NCBI GenBank assembly: GCA_010093705.1
Contig: MU006116.1
Span: 100,394 to 164,393, forward strand
Direction of reading: 5' to 3'
From: Patellaria atrata CBS 101060
Lineage: Eukaryota > Ascomycota > Dothideomycetes > Patellariales > Patellariaceae
DNA length: 64,000 nt
Each line of letters begins with the position of its first letter. Positions within the stretch are counted from its first letter, which is position 1. Below are positions 56,381 to 64,000 of the stretch, in pieces. The translations under genes were made by a program, and so were the position numbers. Below the pieces are notes generated by a model, which searched no databases, was not told where the DNA came from, and worked only from the letters and a program-made list of their open reading frames with translations.

Positions 56381-56484
56381 CGCTAACCTTGAATCGTATT
56401 CAGGAAGCGCTAACCTCGGATCGTATTCTGGCAACGCTAACCGGATGTCGTATTCAAGGCGCTAACCAGCTTTCGTATCTCTCC
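56381..56484 (+). repeat. Four direct repeats of about 27 bp, each with CGCTAACC and TCGTAT
   Basis: CGCTAACC occurs at 56381, 56408, 56435 and 56460. TCGTAT occurs at 56394, 56421, 56448 and 56473. Spacings are 27, 27 and 25 bases. The first three copies read TCGTATTC, the last TCGTATCT. The bases between the two motifs vary, so selection on the motifs or recent duplication with drift could explain the pattern. TCGTAT is the core of the yeast sterol regulatory element. The array lies about 390 bp from the regulator start and 310 bp from the MDR start. Confidence 0.85.
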
Positions 56485-56673
56485 TATCCACGACTTCATA
56501 CATCTACGCTTTCCAACAATAACCACATGTTCCAGGTAATCGTTAAAGCCGAGCCCAAGGTCACTTCTGGATGAACATAGTATATCGTCGGAGAATGGAG
56601 TTAGCATTGAAAATGCCCTTTATGTGCTGTAGTATCTCCGATAGAAAACCCATTGAAGAACCAGTTGGTGAAG

Positions 56674-56679
56674 TATAAA
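56674..56679 (+). promoter_or_regulatory. TATA-like box of MDR gene
   Basis: TATAAA about 112 bases before the preferred ATG at 56791. It would lie inside the coding sequence if the upstream ATG at 56653 were used, which argues for 56791. Confidence 0.4.
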
Positions 56680-56790
56680 GTCTTTCATATTCTCGTTCTA
56701 ATCTCAATGTCATTGCTTGATCGGTCAGTCTACAATAATTCCCTTATTTCACAGACGAACAAAAGTGTGTCTTGTATTCAATCCTTCAGA

Positions 56791-57924
56791 ATGTCATCCC
56801 CCAACAACTTACCTCCAACAATGCGTGCCCTAGTGTTAGATACTGTAGGCGAGCCTCTTCAACTCCGCAATGTCCCAACCCCTCAACCCACCCCAGGGAC
56901 TGTGGTCATCAAAGTCCTTGCAACTGGAGCTGACGCCAGCCTCCGTACTATCCTCTCTGGAAAACACATGTTCACCTTCCCAACGCCAATGATCCCTGGC
57001 TCTCGAAGCGTTGGACGGGTCGCTGCAAGTGGGCCGGACACCACGAGTCTCAAGGTCGGCCAGCTCGTCATGACCGAACCTTTCGTTCGTGGTCGCGATA
57101 ATACGGATGTTGAGATCCTATGGGGCGTGTGGGAAGGGCCCTCACCAGAGACCAAGAAATTCTACAAGGACAATTGGTCTCAAGGTACCTATGCGGAGTA
57201 TTGTCGTGCGCCCCTGGAGAACACCTGGGCATTGAATGAAGAGGTGTTGTGTAAGGATCTGGGTGTTACTATCCCTGAGATGACATATTTTGCATCCCAA
57301 CTGGTTCCATACGCAGGACTTCGAACCATCGGTCTCACGGCTGGAGAAACGCTTATTGTTGCTCCCGCGACTGGTAACTTTAGTGGTGGAGCTATCGGCC
57401 CAGCTCTTGCGATGGGTGCCAATGTCATCGCAACCGGACGAGATATCAACAAGCTATTGAAGATGAAAAAGGTGTTCCCTCGTATCAATGTAATCGAATT
57501 AACTGGTGACGTGCAGAAAGATACTGCTGCCATCATTTCAGTCTACGGAAAACCAGCGGATGCATATATCGACGTTTCCCCACCAGCGTCCAACGGCTCA
57601 ACCCATGTACGCGCCTGTTTCAAGGCAGTCAAGCAATACGGACGCGTCAGTTTGATGGGTGTCATCTCGGACGATATCGCGATCCCGTACGCTGATGCTG
57701 TACTCCGAAATCTGACCATTAGGGGACAGTACATGTATACGCAAGCAGATGTCAAGGCCTACATTAAACTGGTAGAGTCGGGGGCTTTGAAGGTGGGAAA
57801 AGAAGCTGGAGTTGAAGTTGTAGGAACTTTTGGCTTGGAAGAAATCAATAGAGCGTTCGAAATTTCTGATGAAAACAGAGACCATGGAAAAATGACTGCG
57901 CTCTTGCCGTCGGGACCGTTGTAG
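56791..57924 (+). CDS. MDR-superfamily NAD(P)-dependent dehydrogenase
   Basis: Single exon. The preferred start MSSPNNLPPTMRALVL at 56791 gives 377 residues; an in-frame ATG at 56653 would add 46 atypical residues. The GroES-like N-terminal domain (RALVLDTVGEPLQLRNVP, MIPGSRSVGRVAASG) is followed by the Rossmann fold with IVAPATGNFSGGAIGPALAMGANVIATGR. Zinc-binding cysteines of classical alcohol dehydrogenases are not apparent, so a zinc-free reductase or quinone-oxidoreductase type is likely. The enzyme reduces or oxidises carbonyl or enone compounds, with substrate unknown. It is divergent from the Zn2Cys6 gene and convergent with the rhamnogalacturonan lyase, and could be a target of the neighbouring regulator. 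Confidence 0.87.
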   Translation: MSSPNNLPPTMRALVLDTVGEPLQLRNVPTPQPTPGTVVIKVLATGADASLRTILSGKHMFTFPTPMIPGSRSVGRVAASGPDTTSLKVGQLVMTEPFVRGRDNTDVEILWGVWEGPSPETKKFYKDNWSQGTYAEYCRAPLENTWALNEEVLCKDLGVTIPEMTYFASQLVPYAGLRTIGLTAGETLIVAPATGNFSGGAIGPALAMGANVIATGRDINKLLKMKKVFPRINVIELTGDVQKDTAAIISVYGKPADAYIDVSPPASNGSTHVRACFKAVKQYGRVSLMGVISDDIAIPYADAVLRNLTIRGQYMYTQADVKAYIKLVESGALKVGKEAGVEVVGTFGLEEINRAFEISDENRDHGKMTALLPSGPL

Positions 57925-58300
57925 TGGATTATGAGCTGAACGTAATGTACCTCTAAGATTAGTCGTTCGTTTTAATGTAGAAATCTTCTTCATCTCATGT
58001 AATACAGTGCACCTTGGACTGTAACTGTGGATTGAACGTTTCTACAGTGGTAAATGGACTCACCATCTTCATGCTCATTTCACCAATTAGTGTTTAATAG
58101 CTGCGTTTCAAAGGCTATCCAAATTCAGTTGATAGCCACATATGGGTTTGCTTCCTGACAGAGGGTATCTCAATCTTTGTATGTCGAAGTCTGATGTACC
58201 AAATATATATATACGAAAGAATGCATTTGAAATGAAAATTAAATCAATCACATAAGATGGTGATACCTTACAATAAAGCGGCCCCGTCGAGGGAGGGACT
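57925..58300. other. Short region between convergent genes
   Basis: 3' flanks of the MDR and lyase genes, with no feature recognised. Confidence 0.45.
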
Positions 58301-60011
58301 TTACTTGAATAGCTCAATTGCGTCTAGAACCTTAACGTTTAAATTAGCATCAATCGGCAAGAACAGGAACAAAAGTCAACTTACAAAGTTCGGACTCAAA
58401 AATCTATCACCTGAACTTCCTGACAATGCATTAATAGTAATCGTATTTTGTCCATTTACCAGGGTCCCTGATGGAATTGAAAAGTCATATGTCTCCCCAA
58501 AGCCTCGATACGCTCCTCTGGTGACACCGCGCGAATCGATCTTTGTAGGCGCGCCTGGATTAGAGGGATTATAAGAGTTGATCGTTACCGACGGTCGCGC
58601 TCCAGCAAAGGAAAGAGTCGTCCCGACGCGCAGAGTAGCCGCACCAGTTTGGGACGCCGTCAATGAAAATTTGATCGTAAAGGGACTGTTGACATTCTTG
58701 AAAAGTGCCATAGGAACATCGTTAAGAGAGCCGGAGCCAACCGTGTATGTTAGGGGACCCCAACTTGACATGTGGCTGTCACTAGGATGCATACGGAGCT
58801 GTTTATCTGCATTACGAAAACTTTTTGGCTGACCGTCCCATTCACCAATCTGCAAAATGGTATTTCGAGATTCGTTCGAAGCTGAAATGTCTGAAGTAAC
58901 CGTTGTGCCTGCGGAAACCGAAACAGATTTTGAAGCTATCTTGTATTCTCCTTGGTACAATACTTGTGTGTATTGGCCTGGCTTCATGAATGGAGATGTA
59001 AAAGAGTTACCCGAAGTGTATGCCCAATATTGGGCATTGGAGTTGTACCAGTGTACAACCCCTTGAAGGCCGCTTCCAACACCGGATGCTGTCCCCTTCA
59101 CGGTACCGCGGGCGGAGTTCGCGACATATCCGGAGATTCCCAAGCTGCTAAAGAATGAAGTATCTAGAGTTTTCCCATTCGGCCTTCCAGAGCGCGAGAA
59201 TGACATGGCGTACGGACCATGCAGACCCATACGGTACGACTCCGTCTGTACGTGACCGGAATTCATATAGAAATACAGTGCCGTCATATCACCACCGTTG
59301 TTGGTGTTGATATCTCGGAAGAAGGGACCTCCAGAAGAACTCTCGTAGGATTGTGGGGGGATCAGCATGCAGACATTGATAGCATCGTTATCCCGGTAAA
59401 CACAGTGGGTATTGTCGTCAATGAAACGTTCACTAGAATAGAACTTGCTGCGTGTTTGTCCATTGACGACAAATACATCAGACCCTTCCACGGTGGATGA
59501 AGAGTCTCTGGTGGTAGAGACCGCTCCGAAGGGATACTCTAATGGAAGTTTGGAAGATTGAAGGCGGGCGATATACCGAAGCTCTCCAACGCTTGGTTCG
59601 GTGGTGATGTATGTTGCCATATAAACCGTTGCTTCTCCCGACCTGACGACATAGTAATGTGTCAAAGTCGACGTTGTGCACGTAATTTTGGCTATGTTCA
59701 CTGTGGATGGTTTTATTATTATCAAACCTCAAAGATCATTATTAAAAGGACGTACAGCTGACGATACTAGAGGAGACACTGGCAGAGCCAAGTCCGGATC
59801 CAATGTGAGATCCTTGGTTGGAATATTGGAATTCCTCGCCCCTGTACTTGATAGAAGTGATATCACAGTTTGATTTACTTACTGTTATCACGAGGGGATT
59901 CTCGGACCCGGCATCGACCACAAATGAGGAGGATGTTGAAGTGACACCGAATGCAGCTAGGACAGTTGAAGAGAATGCGAATGCACATAGTAAAGAGCTT
60001 TTGAGCAACAT
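58301..60011 (-). CDS. Secreted rhamnogalacturonan lyase, family PL4
   Basis: Three exons: 59756-60011, 58385-59700 and 58301-58330 (only VLDAIELFK and the stop), giving 533 residues. The ATG at 60011 begins a signal peptide ([20 protein letters not shown]). PL4 landmarks follow: [66 protein letters not shown]-like [16 protein letters not shown] and [21 protein letters not shown]. Fibronectin-like and carbohydrate-binding-like domains make up the C-terminal half. The enzyme cleaves the rhamnogalacturonan I backbone of pectin outside the cell by beta-elimination, a plant-cell-wall function. Length matches the family (about 520-530). Confidence 0.93.
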
Positions 60012-62171
60012 CTTGGGCAATCACCATTGACTCTCAGCGATATACGATTGAAGAGAAGAAGAGGAAGCCACTCCTTATAACGAACACATTTTCGCTATGG
60101 ATGTTTAAAAACAACTAGTCTTCAGCAATACCTTTCCTTTCCTGAACTTAGGCAAGCTCCAGGCACGACGGAGCCAGTGTAACACGTTTCACGTAGCAAA
60201 ATCATTCCAAAGTAGCTGCACATGGATAAGAGCCAGCTTATGACAATCAGGATCGATTTCAACAAGGATTTTTATTATCATTGCGAAGGAAAGCCAGGAA
60301 TTCAACGGTGGAAGTTATGTCTTCTATCATTATTACAAGGGAAACATAGATATTCATCGGTGGTGGTTGAGATTTTGGGAGGCGTATTCGCCATAGTGGA
60401 GGAATAATAGTCGGGGATAGCGGATATGAAACAGCTAGATTGCATTGCTCACTTGGTGTGGGGAACCTTGGCTGTCCTTTGACTTTCCCATGTCCTTAAG
60501 GTAATCTGAACAATTCTAATCCGGTCTAATCTGTTGAAATACTTAGTATTGTTGTACTTCGTTATTGACGACGGTTAACTCGGGACAAGAATGACATGAG
60601 ACGATTGGATTGGATTGAGTTACGGAGTATTCTCAAGCCCAACTTGCTCGCACAGCGGTTTTCTCCATCTGTCCAAACTCTAAAGGCAGCTTGTAGTGTA
60701 TGTGTTCATCGCTCGAGTTGCACTTTCAGTTGTGGTTCATGGTATGAACCAGTACGAGTCTAGCCTTATAATAAGGATCTGAAAAGTTGATTTCATTGCG
60801 CCATGCCGGAAGCGGTAATAGTAATCCCATGTCAGAAGCATGTCGTTCAAGATTGTGTGCTAAGCGTAGTTGCACCGTTTTCAACCTAGAAGTTCTTCCG
60901 AATTGGATCGATAGAGTCAGTAGAACTATGACAACACTTGAGGAGGGCTTGAGATGCGCCGTGCGGATACCTTACGCAGAGTCAGAGCGCTTTACCGAGG
61001 GCGTCCAATCATCGAGTTTACAAAGACATTAAAAGCGATATCTAATCTCTTCGGAAGCGTTTGTCTTCAAAATAATACTGTCTTGGTGCGTTTGCATGTA
61101 TACCTCGGATGCTGGAGATGACTCGTTGGTGGACGGGTCGTCAACAAAATCCAACCAGGCTGCGACGGTATCACGGCTGGTGGACAAATCATGTTTAGAT
61201 CCTCGAGATCAGTTGTTTCTCTCTCCATATACGAAGTGTCGAAAGTCATCTTAAACGCTAGTGTAGTACTTTGTACAATACGTGTATTTCTCTGTGCGAG
61301 GATAAAGAACACCAACGTCTGCGCGCGATATGGCTGAGATCCACCAAAACTCGACATCCAATTTTGAATGATAGATAGCCGTTGACATATCTTCCCTAAA
61401 GTATGTCACACACCACATTGTAATTCTTGAGTTCGTCCCACTCCTGGGTGGTACTATATTTGTCCTGATGCTCTTACCCTCCCTCTTTATTTTCTGCATT
61501 TCAATTGTAATATTGACCGGTACGTTGGTGATCCGCAGAGGAGGTGGATGTATTCTCGATACCGTAGGGCGTGGACTTTTGAAATCGATCAAGGTTGATA
61601 GAGAAAGACTTTATTGTAACTCAGAAAAAAAAAGAAGACAGGTTGAAGGCAAGCGTAGCCGAGAGTTTTCCCGCCAAATCGCCGATCATTGCCCTCGTTT
61701 CCTTGGCCTTTTTGCAGCCAAAAGTCCAAAACTGGTTCTGCCCTGTATCTCATGGCGTTGCTTTTATCCTATTTGGGGCAATTTTATACAATTTCTGCCC
61801 TCGGTTCTGCAAGCGTGACGGAATTTTGGGGAAGGGTATAAGAATTCTCACGGAGGAGTAGTTACTTGGAACAAAAAAGGAATTTCCCATATTCTAACGA
61901 CTTTTTCACAGTTCTGCCTAACCCGAAGTCCCAAACTCAACCCCCCCCCCCAAACCCCCTCCCCCTTACCTTAGTTCCAGCAGCAAGGGCACCAAACTTT
62001 CCCTCACCGGGTGCCCACCGTCCAGTGCTCTCCCGTCCCCGCCGCTCCCCGTCTGCGACTCTCGTACGACTTCTTGTTCCCAAGTTCCCAACCCTTCGGT
62101 CTGACCTGTAAACAGTGTCATACCGTATTTCTTGTCAATCTTTTCTCCATCCTCGTAAGCTGTCGGCACCA
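60012..62171. other. Intergenic, upstream regions of lyase and histidine kinase genes
   Basis: About 2.2 kb between divergent start codons. Short open frames only. A C-rich tract (C11 near 61941 and more C runs to 61970) lies about 200 bases before the kinase start, probably promoter or leader. Confidence 0.5.
60075..60080 (-). promoter_or_regulatory. TATA-like box of rhamnogalacturonan lyase gene
   Basis: TTATAA about 64-69 bases before the start codon at 60011. Confidence 0.35.
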
Positions 62172-64000
62172 ATGACAAAAGAAGCCGATGTGGATGTGGC
62201 AGTGGCAGTCGACTGGGGTCTACTCTTGAGCCACACACCCGTACCTACCCTAGTGCTCGACGAGTCTTTTTGCATACTAAGCGCCTCTAAAAGCTATATC
62301 GCCCTGTCCAAGGCGACAAGCAATATCTTGATAGGTACTAACATCCACGACTCCTCGTTAGACACGCAACAAGACCAAGGACCAAACAATCTTCTATTAC
62401 CGACCGTCGACGCGGTCCGAACAGCTGTCAAAGAGGCCATCAGGGCTAAAACAGTCTATGTCCACCCCGATATCGAATCTCAGGACGAGCACGTCTACAG
62501 TATCCGCGCGATACCAATCTACAATGACGACGATAGACTTTGCTACGTCAAAGTCGAGGTGGAGAACACGACTAAAGAATTCCAGAGAAAACAAGAACTA
62601 AATCAGCGTTTGTCTACGAGCGAGACTTTCCGCATCTTGGTCGAAACGGTCAAGGACTATGCCATCTTCATGCTCGACACCAAAGGGAATGTTTCAACAT
62701 GGAATACTGGTGCCGAATTGCTGAAGGGTTTTGCTCCAAGTGACATCATCGGTCGTCACTTCTCGAACTTTTACGGTGATGAGGATCGCAAGGCTAGAAA
62801 ACCATGGATAGAACTGGAGGTCGCTCTGCAAGATGGTCGCGTCGAGGATGAGGGATGGCGCTATAGAAAGGACGGGACCCGTTTTTGGGCCAACGTTATC
62901 TTGACTCCAGTGTATAGAAATGGCACACTTATTGGCTTTAGTAAAGTCACCCGCGACCTGACAGAAAGAAAGGCGGCAGAAGCCCGTCTCGCTGCGGCCT
63001 ACGAAGAGTCATCGAAATTAAAGTCTGAATTCCTTGCTAACATGAGCCATGAGATTCGTACACCTATGCATGGTGCGCTGTCTGCCTTAACACTACTCAT
63101 GGAGACGGACTTGAACCCAGAGCAGCGAGATCTTGCGAACATCATCGATGAATCCGGGACTGTCCTACTTCATGTCATCAATGACATACTGGACTACTCA
63201 AAACTGGCATCCGGCACCTTTTCCATCAGTGCGGACGTGCTCAGCATCAGCGATATCATCAACTCTGTTGTTCGTAATTTCCAGACCGCTCTTGGACCCA
63301 AAACCAATCTGGAAATATTTCTGGACCCTGCACTACCCGCGACTGCTCAAGGTGATCCACTCCGCTACCGTCAAATCGTGCAGAATTTGCTCGCCAATGC
63401 GGCCAAATTCACAGAGGAAGGTTATGTCAAGGTTCGGGCCAAAGTAACAGACGAGGACGAGTCACATTGTACCATTCTCACTGAAATAATAGACACGGGT
63501 ATTGGAATACCTGCATTCTCCATCAACACTCTCTTCACACCTTTCACACAGTTCGACACTTCGGCGACCAAGCGATACAAGGGAACCGGGCTTGGCCTAT
63601 CCATCTGCAAGAGTCTCGCCGAGCTTATGGGCGGTAATATTGGGTTTCGCCCTAATCCCGAAGGTAAGGGCAGCATATTCTGGTTTACATGCGAAGTGCG
63701 CAAATTCAAGGACATCAGTCCATCGGAAGATGATAAGGAAAGGATCATCCCTATCATTACTGAGAAGGATCTGGGAGCCGAGATCAGGAAGATATCCAAG
63801 GGAAAACGGATACTTCTGGCCGAAGACAACGTCATTAACCGCAAGGTCATGGTCAAGATGTTAAATGGGTTAGACATTACGGAAATTGATACGGTGGGCG
63901 ATGGAATGCAAGCTGTCTCGCTGGCTTGCGACACATCGCGGAAGTACTCACTTATACTCATGGATATCAACATGCCTCTACTCGATGGTGTTGGCGCAAC
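62172..64000 (+). CDS. PAS hybrid histidine kinase, 3' end outside window
   Basis: The frame opens at the ATG at 62172 and is still open at the window end, giving 609 codons. An N-terminal sensor-like part (residues 1-150) is followed by a PAS domain with PAC (about 154-275: [33 protein letters not shown]). The dimerisation box has the phospho-accepting His293 in [12 protein letters not shown]. The ATPase domain has the N box [11 protein letters not shown] (about 404), G1 DTGIGIP (441) and G2 [10 protein letters not shown] (471). A receiver domain begins near 546 ([15 protein letters not shown]), with the phospho-aspartate in [11 protein letters not shown] near 597. Such kinases pass phosphate His-Asp and then to Ypd1, which is encoded at 34.7 kb. 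The input signal is unknown. Confidence 0.93.
   Translation, partial: MTKEADVDVAVAVDWGLLLSHTPVPTLVLDESFCILSASKSYIALSKATSNILIGTNIHDSSLDTQQDQGPNNLLLPTVDAVRTAVKEAIRAKTVYVHPDIESQDEHVYSIRAIPIYNDDDRLCYVKVEVENTTKEFQRKQELNQRLSTSETFRILVETVKDYAIFMLDTKGNVSTWNTGAELLKGFAPSDIIGRHFSNFYGDEDRKARKPWIELEVALQDGRVEDEGWRYRKDGTRFWANVILTPVYRNGTLIGFSKVTRDLTERKAAEARLAAAYEESSKLKSEFLANMSHEIRTPMHGALSALTLLMETDLNPEQRDLANIIDESGTVLLHVINDILDYSKLASGTFSISADVLSISDIINSVVRNFQTALGPKTNLEIFLDPALPATAQGDPLRYRQIVQNLLANAAKFTEEGYVKVRAKVTDEDESHCTILTEIIDTGIGIPAFSINTLFTPFTQFDTSATKRYKGTGLGLSICKSLAELMGGNIGFRPNPEGKGSIFWFTCEVRKFKDISPSEDDKERIIPIITEKDLGAEIRKISKGKRILLAEDNVINRKVMVKMLNGLDITEIDTVGDGMQAVSLACDTSRKYSLILMDINMPLLDGVGA

Larger units (their letters stand above)
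55995..56790. promoter_or_regulatory. Divergent promoter region, Zn2Cys6 regulator and MDR dehydrogenase
   Basis: About 0.8 kb between start codons. It holds the four-copy CGCTAACC/TCGTAT array (56381-56484) and a TATA-like box for the MDR gene at 56674-56679. Confidence 0.6.

Noticed and set aside
56653-56790. Upstream in-frame ATG for the MDR dehydrogenase
   Set aside because: It would place a TATA-like box inside the coding region and adds an unusual 46-residue leader.

Overview
The window looks like nuclear DNA of a filamentous ascomycete. Genes are compact, with 43-107 nt introns that use GT...(CTRAY)...AG signals. Prm1, Ypd1 and AA11/PL4 secreted enzymes are typical of mould-type fungi. 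The style of several proteins suggests Leotiomycetes, but that is an impression, not a measurement. No rRNA, tRNA, CRISPR array or recognisable viral or retroelement copy was seen.

Layout. 0-13.7 kb: the 3' part of the cell-fusion protein Prm1, a secreted AA11-type chitin LPMO, mitochondrial ATP synthase OSCP (ATP5), a divergent pair of related zinc-finger genes separated by about 2 kb that holds a hairpin and a 120-125 bp tandem repeat, and LSM1. 14-23 kb: a poorly conserved stretch with three decaying host genes (an MDR dehydrogenase, a calcineurin-like phosphoesterase and a small coiled-coil protein) among four lineage-type hypothetical proteins. 24-43 kb: housekeeping genes. These are a BRD8-like bromodomain protein, the mitochondrial GTPase Gep3/Mtg3, mitochondrial aspartate aminotransferase (with 3-nt and 10-nt exons), the phosphorelay protein Ypd1, Get2, mitoribosomal mL61 (with a probable 3-nt exon), an ASCC1-like 2H phosphoesterase and a GT8 glycosyltransferase. 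43-46 kb: a divergent pair of decayed coiled-coil genes of unknown origin. 47-60 kb: an accessory-looking block with a secreted GMC oxidoreductase, an FAD monooxygenase, an Upc2-like Zn2Cys6 regulator, an MDR dehydrogenase and a secreted rhamnogalacturonan lyase. The right edge carries the first 609 codons of a PAS hybrid histidine kinase.

How genes may work together. Ypd1 (34.7 kb) is the family partner that accepts phosphate from hybrid kinases like the one at 62 kb. The LPMO, GMC enzyme and rhamnogalacturonan lyase are secreted enzymes acting on polysaccharides or their products. The most interesting regulatory signal is a four-copy array between the Zn2Cys6 gene and the MDR dehydrogenase. 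Each copy carries CGCTAACC and TCGTAT, the second being the core of the sterol regulatory element recognised by yeast Upc2-class factors, and the neighbouring regulator is of that class. The second signal worth following is the conserved Cys/His module shared by the two divergent zinc-finger genes. Exon coordinates were set by hand from splice motifs and family conservation, with no alignment or RNA evidence.
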